Part shown: positions 34,323 through 49,163 of the stretch, piece after piece | Position numbering within the stretch: position 1 is the stretch's first letter | Layout of the letters: every line of letters starts with the position of its first letter | Origin: Hippophae tibetana | Taxonomy: Eukaryota > Streptophyta > Magnoliopsida > Rosales > Elaeagnaceae | DNA: 64,000 bases | NCBI GenBank assembly: GCA_037013495.1 | Contig: CM072812.1 | Coordinates: 61,598,938-61,662,937, forward strand | Direction: 5' to 3' | The notes under the pieces: model-generated | The model's database searches: none | What the model was told of the DNA's origin: nothing | Seen by the model: only the letters and a program-made list of their open reading frames with translations | Program-made: the position numbers and the translations under genes

Positions 34323-37300
34323 GGGACATGCTGCAACAATCTTATTTTTTTGAAAAACAAAGATATATTAACACACATAAAAAAAGGAACCAAAAAAAGA
34401 TACAAAGAATTTAAAGAAAAGTATAAAAGGAAATCCAAAGATTAATACAACGACAACAAAATTGATAGAAAACGCACGTGATGAAGGATTAAATTTCTTT
34501 CTTTTTATTGTGAGTTTTCACTCAAGAATGAAAAAAACAATTAAATAATTATTGTTTTAAATCTAAAATTCAAAAACGGATAGATGAAGACATATAACCT
34601 TTTTTCTTGACCAAGGCTCTCATTCTAAATTATCTGTAACCTTTAGGTGAAAAACCTAGTAATTCAACGAAATATTAACGATTGAATTGCAAAGAACGTG
34701 GTTAAGATGATTAATAAAGAATCCTATAGAAAAAGAACCGAAAACAACGCAATAGGGTGATACCAAAATTTATGACATAAGCAAGTTGTGTAAACAATGT
34801 AGTTTGGTTCCCAAATGTTGAGAAAAGAACTAATGCTTTGTTGCATTTTTAGAAATCGAAACGACCTTCCATATGATTTATTATAATAGCCGTGTCGATG
34901 CACGATTTAAAAATTTTAACTGTTTAACGTTGCAACCCCAATTAATAACTTCTTTGTTTTTTAAACTGTGACATGCTGCAACAATCTTATTTTTTTGAAA
35001 AACAAAGATATATTAACACACATAAAAAAAGGAACAAAAAAAAGATACAAAGAATTTAAAGAAAAGCATAAAAGTAAATCCAAAGATTAAAACAACGACA
35101 ACAAAATTGATAGAAAACGCAAGGGATGAAGGATTAAATTTCTTTCTTTTTATTGTGAGTTTTGACTCAAGAATGAAAAAAACAATTAAATAATTATTGT
35201 TTTAAATCTAAAATTCAAAAACGGATAGATGAAGACATATAACTTATTTTCTTCACCAAGGCTCTCATTCTAAATTATTTGTAATGTTTAGGTGAACAAA
35301 CAAGTAACTGAATTAAATATTAACAATTGAATTGGAAAGAAGGTGGTTAAGATGATTAATATGGAATCCTTTAGAAAAAGAACCGAAAACAACGCAATAG
35401 GGTGAAACCAAAATTTCTGACATCAGTAAGTTGTGTAAACAATGGAGTTTGGGTTCCCAAATGTTGAGGATAGAACTAATGCTTTGTTGCATTTTTAGAA
35501 ATCGTAACGACCTTCCATATGATTTATTATAATAGCAGTGTCAATGCATGATTTAAAAATTTTAACAGTTTAACGTTGCAAACTTAATTAATAACTTCTT
35601 CGATTTTTAAACTGTGACATGCTGCAACAATCTTATTTTTTTGAAAAACAAAGATAGATTAACACACATAAAAAAAGGAACAAAAAAAAGATACGAAGAA
35701 TTTAAAGAAAACTATAAAAGGAAATCCAAAGATTAATACAACGACAACAAAATTGATAGAAAACGCAAGTGATGAAAGATTAAATTTCTTTCTTTTTATT
35801 GTGAGTTTTCATTCAAGAATGAAAAAAACAATTAAATAATTATTGTTTTAAATCTAAAATTCAAAAACGGATAGATGAAGACATATAACCTTTTTTCTTG
35901 ACCAAGGCTCTCATTCTAAATTATCTGTAACCTTTAGGTGAACAACCTAGTAATTCAACGAAATATTAACGATTGAATTGCAAAGAACGTGGTTAAGATG
36001 ATTAATAAAGAATCCTATAGAAAAAGAACCGAAAACAATGCAATATGGTGATACCAAAACTTATGACATAAGCAAGTTGTGTAAACAATGTAGTTTGGTT
36101 CCCAAATGTTGAGAAAAGAACTAATGCTTTGTTGCATTTTTAGAAATCGAAACGACCTTCCATATGATTTATTATAATAGCCGTGTCGATGCACGATTTA
36201 AAAATTTTAACTGTTTAACGTTGCAACCCCAATTAATAACTTCTTTGTTTTTTAAACTGTGACATGCTGCAACAATCTTATTTTTTTGAAAAACAAAGAT
36301 ATATTAACACACATAAAAAAAGGAACAAAAAAAAGATACAAAGAATTTAAAGAAAAGCATAAAAGTAAATCCAAAGATTAAAACAACGACAACAAAATTG
36401 ATAGAAAACGCAAGGGATGAAGGATTAAATTTCTTTCTTTTTATTGTGAGTTTTGACTCAAGAATGAAAAAAACAATTAAATAATTATTGTTTTAAATCT
36501 AAAATTCAAAAACGGATAGATGAAGACATATAACTTATTTTCTTCACCAAGGCTCTCATTCTAAATTATTTGTAACGTTTAGGTGAACAAACAAGTAACT
36601 GAATTAAATATTAACAATTGAATTGGAAAGAAGGTGGTTAAGATGATTAATATGGAATCCTTTAGAAAAAGAACCGAAAACAACGCAATATGGTGAAACT
36701 AAAATTTCTGACATCAGTAAGTTGTGTAAACAATGGAGTTTGGGTTCCCAAAAGTTGAGAATAGAACTAATGCTTTGTTGCATTTTTAGAAATCATAACG
36801 ACCTTCCATATGATTTATTATAATAGCGGTGTCAATGCATGATTTAAAAATTTTAACAGTTTAACGTTGCAAACCCAATGAATAACTTCTTTGTTTTTTA
36901 AACTGTGACATGCTGCAACAATCTTATTTTTTTGAAAAACAAAGATAGATTAACACACATAAAAAAAGGAACAAAAAAAAGATACGAAGAATTAAAAAAA
37001 AACTATAAAAGGAAATCCAAAGATTAATACAACGACAACAAAATTGATAGAAAACGCAAGTGATGAAAGATTAAATTTCTTTCTTTTTATTGTGAGTTTT
37101 CATTCAAGAATGAAAAAAACAATTAAATAATTATTGTTTTAAATCTAAAATTCAAAAACGGATAGATGAAGACATATAACCTTTTTTCTTGACCAAGGCT
37201 CTCATTCTAAATTATCTGTAACCTTTAGGTGAACAACCTAGTAATTCAACGAAATATTAACGATTGAATTGCAAAGAACGTGGTTAAGATGATTAATAAA

Positions 37301-40300
37301 GAATCCTATAGAAAAAGAACAGAAAACAACGCAATATGGTGATACCAAAATTTATGACATAAGCAAGTTGTGTAAACAATGTAGTTTGGTTCCCAAATGT
37401 TGAGAAAAGAACTAATGCTTTGTTGCATTTTTAGAAATCGAAACGACCTTCCATATGATTTATTATAATAGCCGTGTCGATGCACGATTTAAAAATTTTA
37501 ACAGTTTAACGTTGCAACCCCAATTAATAACTTCTTTGTTTTTTAAACTGGGACATGCTGCAACAATCTTATTTTTTTGAAAAACAAAGATATATTAACA
37601 CACATAAAAAAAGGAACCAAAAAAAGATACAAAGAATTTAAAGAAAAGTATAAAAGGAAATCCAAAGATTAATACAACGACAACAAAATTGATAGAAAAC
37701 GCACGTGATGAAGGATTAAATTTCTTTCTTTTTATTGTGAGTTTTCACTCAAGAATGAAAAAAACAATTAAATAATTATTGTTTTAAATCTAAAATTCAA
37801 AAACGGATAGATGAAGACATATAACCTTTTTTCTTGACCAAGGCTCTCATTCTAAATTATCTGTAACCTTTAGGTGAAAAACCTAGTAATTCAACGAAAT
37901 ATTAACGATTGAATTGCAAAGAACGTGGTTAAGATGATTAATAAAGAATCCTATAGAAAAAGAACCGAAAACAACGCAATAGGGTGATACCAAAATTTAT
38001 GACATAAGCAAGTTGTGTAAACAATGTAGTTTGGTTCCCAAATGTTGAGAAAAGAACTAATGCTTTGTTGCATTTTTAGAAATCGAAACGACCTTCCATA
38101 TGATTTATTATAATAGCCGTGTCGATGCACGATTTAAAAATTTTAACTGTTTAACGTTGCAACCCCAATTAATAACTTCTTTGTTTTTTAAACTGTGACA
38201 TGCTGCAACAATCTTATTTTTTTGAAAAACAAAGATATATTAACACACATAAAAAAAGGAACAAAAAAAAGATACAAAGAATTTAAAGAAAAGCATAAAA
38301 GTAAATCCAAAGATTAAAACAACGACAACAAAATTGATAGAAAACGCAAGGGATGAAGGATTAAATTTCTTTCTTTTTATTGTGAGTTTTGACTCAAGAA
38401 TGAAAAAAACAATTAAATAATTATTGTTTTAAATCTAAAATTCAAAAACGGATAGATGAAGACATATAACTTATTTTCTTCACCAAGGCTCTCATTCTAA
38501 ATTATTTGTAATGTTTAGGTGAACAAACAAGTAACTGAATTAAATATTAACAATTGAATTGGAAAGAAGGTGGTTAAGATGATTAATATGGAATCCTTTA
38601 GAAAAAGAACCGAAAACAACGCAATAGGGTGAAACCAAAATTTCTGACATCAGTAAGTTGTGTAAACAATGGAGTTTGGGTTCCCAAATGTTGAGGATAG
38701 AACTAATGCTTTGTTGCATTTTTAGAAATCGTAACGACCTTCCATATGATTTATTATAATAGCAGTGTCAATGCATGATTTAAAAATTTTAACAGTTTAA
38801 CGTTGCAAACTTAATTAATAACTTCTTCGATTTTTAAACTGTGACATGCTGCAACAATCTTATTTTTTTGAAAAACAAAGATAGATTAACACACATAAAA
38901 AAAGGAACAAAAAAAAGATACGAAGAATTTAAAGAAAACTATAAAAGGAAATCCAAAGATTAATACAACGACAACAAAATTGATAGAAAACGCAAGTGAT
39001 GAAAGATTAAATTTCTTTCTTTTTATTGTGAGTTTTCATTCAAGAATGAAAAAAACAATTAAATAATTATTGTTTTAAATCTAAAATTCAAAAACGGATA
39101 GATGAAGACATATAACCTTTTTTCTTGACCAAGGCTCTCATTCTAAATTATCTGTAACCTTTAGGTGAACAACCTAGTAATTCAACGAAATATTAACTAT
39201 TGAATTGCAAAGAACGTGGTTAAGATGATTAATAAAGAATCCTATAGAAAAAGAACCGAAAACAACGGAATATGGTGATACCAAAACTTATGACATAAGC
39301 AAGTTGTGTAAACAATGTAGTTTGGTTCCCAAATGTTGAGAAAAGAACTAATGCTTTGTTGCATTTTTAGAAATCGAAACGACCTTCCATATGATTTATT
39401 ATAATAGCCGTGTCGATGCACGATTTAAAAATTTTAACTGTTTAACGTTGCAACCCCAATTAATAACTTCTTTGTTTTTTAAACTGTGACATGCTGCAAC
39501 AATCTTATTTTTTTGAAAAACAAAGATATATTAACACACATAAAAAAAGGAACAAAAAAAAGATACAAAGAATTTAAAGAAAAGCATAAAAGTAAATCCA
39601 AAGATTAAAACAACGACAACAAAATTGATAGAAAACGCAAGGGATGAAGGATTAAATTTCTTTCTTTTTATTGTGAGTTTTGACTCAAGAATGAAAAAAA
39701 CAATTAAATAATTATTGTTTTAAATCTAAAATTCAAAAACGGATAGATGAAGACATATAACTTATTTTCTTCACCAAGGCTCTCATTCTAAATTATTTGT
39801 AACGTTTAGGTGAACAAACAAGTAACTGAATTAAATATTAACAATTGAATTGGAAAGAAGGTGGTTAAGATGATTAATATGGAATCCTTTAGAAAAAGAA
39901 CCGAAAACAACGCAATATGGTGAAACTAAAATTTCTGACATCAGTAAGTTGTGTAAACAATGAAGTTTGGGTTCCCAAAAGTTGAGAATAGAACTAATGC
40001 TTTGTTGCATTTTTAGAAATCATAACGACCTTCCATATGATTTATTATAATAGCGGTGTCAATGCATGATTTAAAAATTTTAACAGTTTAACGTTGCAAA
40101 CCCAATGAATAACTTCTTTGTTTTTTAAACTGTGACATGCTGCAACAATCTTATTTTTTTGAAAAACAAAGATAGAATAACACACATAAAAAAAGGAACA
40201 AAAAAAAGATACGAAGAATTAAAAAAAAACTATAAAAGGAAATCCAAAGATTAATACAACGACAACAAAATTGATAGAAAACGCAAGTGATGAAAGATTA

Positions 40301-43300
40301 AATTTCTTTCTTTTTATTGTGAGTTTTCATTCAAGAATGAAAAAAACAATTAAATAATTATTGTTTTAAATCTAAAATTCAAAAACGGATAGATGAAGAC
40401 ATATAACCTTTTTTCTTGACCAAGGCTCTCATTCTAAATTATCTGTAACCTTTAGGTGAACAACCTAGTAATTCAACGAAATATTAACGATTGAATTGCA
40501 AAGAACGTGGTTAAGATGATTAATAAAGAATCCTATAGAAAAAGAACAGAAAACAACGCAATATGGTGATACCAAAATTTATGACATAAGCAAGTTGTGT
40601 AAACAATGTAGTTTGGTTCCCAAATGTTGAGAAAAGAACTAATGCTTTGTTGCATTTTTAGAAATCGAAACGACCTTCCATATGATTTATTATAATAGCC
40701 GTGTCGATGCACGATTTAAAAATTTTAACAGTTTAACGTTGCAACCCCAATTAATAACTTCTTTGTTTTTTAAACTGGGACATGCTGCAACAATCTTATT
40801 TTTTTGAAAAACAAAGATATATTAACACACATAAAAAAAGGAACCAAAAAAAGATACAAAGAATTTAAAGAAAAGTATAAAAGGAAATCCAAAGATTAAT
40901 ACAACGACAACAAAATTGATAGAAAACGCACGTGATGAAGGATTAAATTTCTTTCTTTTTATTGTGAGTTTTCACTCAAGAATGAAAAAAACAATTAAAT
41001 AATTATTGTTTTAAATCTAAAATTCAAAAACGGATAGATGAAGACATATAACCTTTTTTCTTGACCAAGGCTCTCATTCTAAATTATCTGTAACCTTTAG
41101 GTGAAAAACCTAGTAATTCAACGAAATATTAACGATTGAATTGCAAAGAACGTGGTTAAGATGATTAATAAAGAATCCTATAGAAAAAGAACCGAAAACA
41201 ACGCAATAGGGTGATACCAAAATTTATGACATAAGCAAGTTGTGTAAACAATGTAGTTTGGTTCCCAAATGTTGAGAAAAGAACTAATGCTTTGTTGCAT
41301 TTTTAGAAATCGAAACGACCTTCCATATGATTTATTATAATAGCCGTGTCGATGCACGATTTAAAAATTTTAACTGTTTAACGTTGCAACCCCAATTAAT
41401 AACTTCTTTGTTTTTTAAACTGTGACATGCTGCAACAATCTTATTTTTTTGAAAAACAAAGATATATTAACACACATAAAAAAAGGAACAAAAAAAAGAT
41501 ACAAAGAATTTAAAGAAAAGCATAAAAGTAAATCCAAAGATTAAAACAACGACAACAAAATTGATAGAAAACGCAAGGGATGAAGGATTAAATTTCTTTC
41601 TTTTTATTGTGAGTTTTGACTCAAGAATGAAAAAAACAATTAAATAATTATTGTTTTAAATCTAAAATTCAAAAACGGATAGATGAAGACATATAACTTA
41701 TTTTCTTCACCAAGGCTCTCATTCTAAATTATTTGTAATGTTTAGGTGAACAAACAAGTAACTGAATTAAATATTAACAATTGAATTGGAAAGAAGGTGG
41801 TTAAGATGATTAATATGGAATCCTTTAGAAAAAGAACCGAAAACAACGCAATAGGGTGAAACCAAAATTTCTGACATCAGTAAGTTGTGTAAACAATGGA
41901 GTTTGGGTTCCCAAATGTTGAGGATAGAACTAATGCTTTGTTGCATTTTTAGAAATCGTAACGACCTTCCATATGATTTATTATAATAGCAGTGTCAATG
42001 CATGATTTAAAAATTTTAACAGTTTAACGTTGCAAACTTAATTAATAACTTCTTCGATTTTTAAACTGTGACATGCTGCAACAATCTTATTTTTTTGAAA
42101 AACAAAGATAGATTAACACACATAAAAAAAGGAACAAAAAAAAGATACGAAGAATTTAAAGAAAACTATAAAAGGAAATCCAAAGATTAATACAACGACA
42201 ACAAAATTGATAGAAAACGCAAGTGATGAAAGATTAAATTTCTTTCTTTTTATTGTGAGTTTTCATTCAAGAATGAAAAAAACAATTAAATAATTATTGT
42301 TTTAAATCTAAAATTCAAAAACGGATAGATGAAGACATATAACCTTTTTTCTTGACCAAGGCTCTCATTCTAAATTATCTGTAACCTTTAGGTGAACAAC
42401 CTAGTAATTCAACGAAATATTAACGATTGAATTGCAAAGAACGTGGTTAAGATGATTAATAAAGAATCCTATAGAAAAAGAACCGAAAACAACGGAATAT
42501 GGTGATACCAAAACTTATGACATAAGCAAGTTGTGTAAACAATGTAGTTTGGTTCCCAAATGTTGAGAAAAGAACTAATGCTTTGTTGCATTTTTAGAAA
42601 TCGAAACGACCTTCCATATGATTTATTATAATAGCCGTGTCGATGCACGATTTAAAAATTTTAACTGTTTAACGTTGCAACCCCAATTAATAACTTCTTT
42701 GTTTTTTAAACTGTGACATGCTGCAACAATCTTATTTTTTTGAAAAACAAAGATATATTAACACACATAAAAAAAGGAACAAAAAAAAGATACAAAGAAT
42801 TTAAAGAAAAGCATAAAAGTAAATCCAAAGATTAAAACAACGACAACAAAATTGATAGAAAACGCAAGGGATGAAGGATTAAATTTCTTTCTTTTTATTG
42901 TGAGTTTTGACTCAAGAATGAAAAAAACAATTAAATAATTATTGTTTTAAATCTAAAATTCAAAAACGGATAGATGAAGACATATAACTTATTTTCTTCA
43001 CCAAGGCTCTCATTCTAAATTATTTGTAACGTTTAGGTGAACAAACAAGTAACTGAATTAAATATTAACAATTGAATTGGAAAGAAGGTGGTTAAGATGA
43101 TTAATATGGAATCCTTTAGAAAAAGAACCGAAAACAACGCAATATGGTGAAACTAAAATTTCTGACATCAGTAAGTTGTGTAAACAATGAAGTTTGGGTT
43201 CCCAAAAGTTGAGAATAGAACTAATGCTTTGTTGCATTTTTAGAAATCATAACGACCTTCCATATGATTTATTATAATAGCGGTGTCAATGCATGATTTA

Positions 43301-44003
43301 AAAATTTTAACAGTTTAACGTTGCAAACCCAATGAATAAATTCTTTGTTTTTTAAACTGTGACATGCTGCAACAATCTTATTTTTTTGAAAAACAAAGAT
43401 AGAATAACACACATAAAAAAAGGAACAAAAAAAAGATACGAAGAATTAAAAAAAAACTATAAAAGGAAATCCAAAGATTAATACAACGACAACAAAATTG
43501 ATAGAAAACGCAAGTGATGAAAGATTAAATTTCTTTCTTTTTATTGTGAGTTTTCATTCAAGAATGAAAAAAACAATTAAATAATTATTGTTTTAAATCT
43601 AAAATTCAAAAACGGATAGATGAAGACATATAACCTTTTTTCTTGACCAAGGCTCTCATTCTAAATTATCTGTAACCTTTAGGTGAACAACCTAGTAATT
43701 CAACGAAATATTAACGATTGAATTGCAAAGAACGTGGTTAAGATGATTAATAAAGAATCCTATAGAAAAAGAACAGAAAACAACGCAATATGGTGATACC
43801 AAAATTTATGACATAAGCAAGTTGTGTAAACAATGTAGTTTGGTTCCCAAATGTTGAGAAAAGAACTAATGCTTTGTTGCATTTTTAGAAATCGAAACGA
43901 CCTTCCATATGATTTATTATAATAGCCGTGTCGATGCACGATTTAAAATTTTTAACAGTTTAACGTTGCAACCCCAATTAATAACTTCTTTGTTTTTTAA
44001 ACT
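34323..44003. repeat. Higher-order repeat: three tandem 3227-bp pentamers
   Basis: The diagnostic GGGACATGC (instead of GTGACATGC) lies at 34323, 37550, 40777 and 44004, exactly 3227 bp apart. The monomer order in each unit is beta, beta, alpha, beta, alpha. Units 2 and 3 share variants absent from unit 1, such as AACGGAATATGG, CAATGAAGTTTGG and AGATAGAATAAC, so they are the closer pair. This is a classic higher-order repeat in which five diverged monomers are amplified as one block. Confidence 0.88.
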
Positions 44004-45219
44004 GGGACATGCTGCAACAATCTTATTTTTTTGAAAAACAAAGATATATTAACACACATAAAAAAAGGAACCAAAAAAAGATACAAAGAATTTAAAGAAA
44101 AGTATAAAAGGAAATCCAAAGATTAATACAACGACAACAAAATTGATAGAAAACGCACGTGATGAAGGATTAAATTTCTTTCTTTTTATTGTGAGTTTTC
44201 ACTCAAGAATGAAAAAAACAATTAAATAATTATTGTTTTAAATCTAAAATTCAAAAACGGATAGATGAAGACATATAACCTTTTTTCTTGACCAAGGCTC
44301 TCATTCTAAATTATCTGTAACCTTTAGGTGAAAAACCTAGTAATTCAACGAAATATTAACGATTGAATTGCAAAGAACGTGGTTAAGATGATTAATAAAG
44401 AATCCTATAGAAAAAGAACCGAAAACAACGCAATAGGGTGATACCAAAATTTATGACATAAGCAAGTTGTGTAAACAATGTAGTTTGGTTCCCAAATGTT
44501 GAGAAAAGAACTAATGCTTTGTTGCATTTTTAGAAATCGAAACGACCTTCCATATGATTTATTATAATAGCCGTGTCGATGCACGATTTAAAAATTTTAA
44601 CAGTTTAACGTTGCAACCCCAATTAATAACTTCTTTGTTTTTTAAACTGGGACATGCTGCAACAATCTTATTTTTTTGAAAAACAAAGATATATTAACAC
44701 ACATAAAAAAAGGAACCAAAAAAAGATAAAAAGAATTTAAAGAAAAGTATAAAAGGAAATCCAAAGATTAATACAACGACAACAAAATTGATAGAAAACG
44801 CACGTGATGAAGGATTAAATTTCTTTCTTTTTATTGTGAGTTTTCACTCAAGAATGAAAAAAACAATTAAATAATTATTGTTTTAAATCTAAAATTCAAA
44901 AACGGATAGATGAAGACATATAACCTTTTTTCTTGACCAAGGCTCTCATTCTAAATTATCTGTAACCTTTAGGTGAAAAACCTAGTAATTCAACGAAATA
45001 TTAACGATTGAATTGCAAAGAACGTGGTTAAGATGATTAATAAAGAGTCCTATAGAAAAAGAACCGAAAACAACGCAATAGGGTGATACCAAAATTTATG
45101 ACATCAGTAAGTTGTGTAAACAATGTAGTTTGGTTCCCAAATATTGAGAAAAGAACTAATGCTTTGTTGCGTTTTAAGAAATGGAAACGACCTTCCATAT
45201 GATTTATTATAATAGCCGT

Positions 45220-48200
45220 GTCGATGCACGATTTAAAAAATTTAACAGTTTAACGTTGCAACCCCAATTAATAACTTCTTTGTTTTTTAAACTGTGACAT
45301 GCTGCAACAATCTTATTTTTTGAAAAACAAAGATATATTACCACACATAAAAAAAGGAACAAAAAAAAAGATACAAAGAATTTAAAGAAAAGTATAAAAG
45401 GAAATCCAAAGATTAATACAACGACAACAAAATTGATAGAAAACGCAAGGGATGAAGGATTAAATTTCTTTCTTTTTATTGTGAGTTTTCACTCAAGAAT
45501 GAAAAAAACAATTAAATAATTATTGTTTTAAATCTAAAATTCAAAAACGGATAGATGAAGACATATAACTTATTTTCTTCACCAAGGCTCTCATTCTAAA
45601 TTATGTGTAACCTTTAGGTGAACAAACAAGTAACTCAATTAAATATTAACAATTGAATTGGAAAGAACGTGGTTAAGATGATTAATATGGAATCCTTTAG
45701 AAAAAGAACCGAAAACAACGCAATATGGTGGAACCGAAATTTCTGACATCAGTAAGTTGTGTAAACAATGGAGTTTGGGTTCCCAAATGTTGAGAATAGA
45801 ACTAATGCTTTGTTGCATTTTTAGAAATCATAACGACCTTCCATATGATTTATTATAATAGCGGTGTTAATGCATGATTTAAAAATTTTAACAGTTTAAC
45901 GTTGCAAACCCAATGAATAACTTCTTTGTTTTTTAAACTGTGACATGCTGCAACAATCTTATTTTTTTGAAAAACAAAGATAGATTAACACACATAAAAA
46001 AAGGAACAAAAAAAAGATACGAAGAATTAAAAAAAAACTATAAAAGGAAATCCAAAGATTAATACAACGACAACAAAATTGATAGAAAACGCAAGTGATG
46101 AAAGATTAAATTTCTTTCTTTTTATTGTGAGTTTTCATTCAAGAATGAAAAAAACAATTAAATAATTATTGTTTTAAATCTAAAATTCAAAAACGGATAG
46201 ATGAAGACATATAACCTTTTTTCTTGACCAAGGCTCTCATTCTAAATTATCTGTAACCTTTAGGTGAACAACCTAGTAATTCAACGAAATATTAACGATT
46301 GAATTGCAAAGAACGTGGTTAAGATGATTAATAAAGAATCCTATAGAAAAAGAACAGAAAACAACGCAATATGGTTATACCAAAATTTATGACATAAGCA
46401 AGTTGTGTAAACAATGTAGTTTGGTTCCCAAATGTTGAGAAAAGAACTAATGCTTTGTTGCATTTTTAGAAATCGAAACGACCTTCCATATGATTTATTA
46501 TAATAGCCGTGTCGATGCACGATTTAAAAATTTTAACAGTTTAACGTTGCAACCCCAATTAATAACTTCTTTGTTTTTTAAACTGGGACATGCTGCAACA
46601 ATCTTATTTTTTTGAAAAACAAAGATATATTAACACACATAAAAAAAGGAACCAAAAAAAGATACAAAGAATTTAAAGAAAAGTATAAAAGGAAATCCAA
46701 AGATTAATACAACGACAACAAAATTGATAGAAAACGCACGTGATGAAGGATTAAATTTCTTTCTTTTTATTGTGAGTTTTCACTCAAGAATGAAAAAAAC
46801 AATTAAATAATTATTGTTTTAAATCTAAAATTCAAAAACGGATAGATGAAGACATATAACCTTTTTTCTTGACCAAGGCTCTCATTCTAAATTATCTGTA
46901 ACCTTTAGGTGAAAAACCTAGTAATTCAACGAAATATTAACGATTGAATTGCAAAGAACGTGGTTAAGATGATTAATAAAGAGTCCTATAGAAAAAGAAC
47001 CGAAAACAACGCAATAGGGTGATACCAAAATTTATGACATCAGTAAGTTGTGTAAACAATGTAGTTTGGTTCCCAAATATTGAGAAAAGAACTAATGCTT
47101 TGTTGCGTTTTAAGAAATGGAAACGACCTTCCATATGATTTATTATAATAGCCGTGTCGATGCACGATTTAAAAAATTTAACAGTTTAACGTTGCAACCC
47201 CAATTAATAACTTCTTTGTTTTTTAAACTGTGACATGCTGCAACAATCTTATTTTTTGAAAAACAAAGATATATTACCACACATAAAAAAAGGAACAAAA
47301 AAAAAGATACAAAGAATTTAAAGAAAAGTATAAAAGGAAATCCAAAGATTAATACAACGACAACAAAATTGATAGAAAACGCAAGGGATGAAGGATTAAA
47401 TTTCTTTCTTTTTATTGTGAGTTTTCACTCAAGAATGAAAAAAACAATTAAATAATTATTGTTTTAAATCTAAAATTCAAAAACGGATAGATGAAGACAT
47501 ATAACTTATTTTCTTCACCAAGGCTCTCATTCTAAATTATGTGTAACCTTTAGGTGAACAAACAAGTAACTCAATTAAATATTAACAATTGAATTGGAAA
47601 GAACGTGGTTAAGATGATTAATATGGAATCCTTTAGAAAAAGAACCGAAAACAACGCAATATGGTGGAACCGAAATTTCTGACATCAGTAAGTTGTGTAA
47701 ACAATGGAGTTTGGGTTCCCAAATGTTGAGAATAGAACTAATGCTTTGTTGCATTTTTAGAAATCATAACGACCTTCCATATGATTTATTATAATAGCGG
47801 TGTTAATGCATGATTTAAAAATTTTAACAGTTTAACGTTGCAAACCCAATGAATAACTTCTTTGTTTTTTAAACTGTGACATGCTGCAACAATCTTATTT
47901 TTTTGAAAAACAAAGATAGATTAACACACATAAAAAAAGGAACAAAAAAAAGATACGAAGAATTTAAAGAAAACTATAAAAGGAAATCCAAAGATTAATA
48001 CAACGACAACAAAATTGATAGAAAACGCACGTGATGAAGGATTAAATTTCTTTCTTTTTATTGTGAGTTTTCATTCAAGAATGAAAAAAACAATTAAATA
48101 ATTATTGGTTTAAATCTAAAATTCAAAAACGGATAGATGAAGACATATAACCTTTTTTCTTGACCAAGGCTCTCATTCTAAATTATCTGTAACCTTTAGG

Positions 48201-49000
48201 TGAAAAACCTAGTAATTGAACGAAATATTAACGATTGAATTGCAAAGAACGTGGTTAGAAGGATTAATAAGGAATCCTATAGAAAAAGAACCGAAAACAA
48301 CGCAATAGGGTGATACCAAAATTTATGACATCAGTAAGTTATGTAAACAATGTAGTTTGGTTCCCAAATGTTGAGAAAAGAACTAATGCTTTGTTGCGTT
48401 TTAAGAAATGGAAACGACCTTCCATATGATTTATTATAATAGCCGTGTCGATGCACGATTTAACAATTTTAACAGTTTAACGTTGCAACCCCAATTAATA
48501 ACTTCTTTGTTTTTTAAACTGTGACATGCTGCAACAATCTTATTTTTTGAAAAACAAAGATATATTAACACACATAAAAAAGGAACCAAAAAAAGATACA
48601 AAGAATTTAAATAAAAGTATAAAAGGAAATCCAAAGATTAATACAACGACAACAAAATTGATAGAAAACGCAAGGGATGAAGGATTAAATTTCTTTCTTT
48701 TTATTGTGAGTTTTGACTCAAGAATGAAAAAAACAATTAAATAATTATTGTTTTAAATCTAAAATTCAAAAACGGATAGATGAAGACATATAACTTATTT
48801 TCTTCACCAAGGCTCTCATTCTAAATTATGTGTAACCTTTAGGTGAACAAACAAGTAACTCAATTAAATATTAAAAATTGAATTGGAAAGAACGTGGTTA
48901 AGATGATTAATATGGAATCCTTTAGAAAAAGAACCGAAAACAACGCAATATGGTGGAACCGAAATTTCTGACATCAGTAAGTTGTGTAAACAATGTAGTT
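45220..49000. repeat. Satellite block with 1936-bp (trimer) duplication
   Basis: The variant ATATTACCACACAT occurs at about 45335 and again 1936 bp later at about 47271. AAAGAGTCCTATAG and GTTTTAAGAAATGG repeat at the same spacing. The unit is three monomers (beta, alpha, beta). The right end of the block meets a mid-monomer junction near 48.99 kb. Confidence 0.75.
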
Positions 49001-49163
49001 TGGTTCCCAAATGTTGAGAAAAGAACTAATGCTTTGTTGCATTTTTAGAAATCGAAACGACCTTCCATATGATTTATTATAATAGCCGTGTCGATGCACG
49101 ATTTAAAAATTTTAACAGTTTAACGTTGCAACCCCAATTAATAACTTCTTTGTTTTTTAAACT

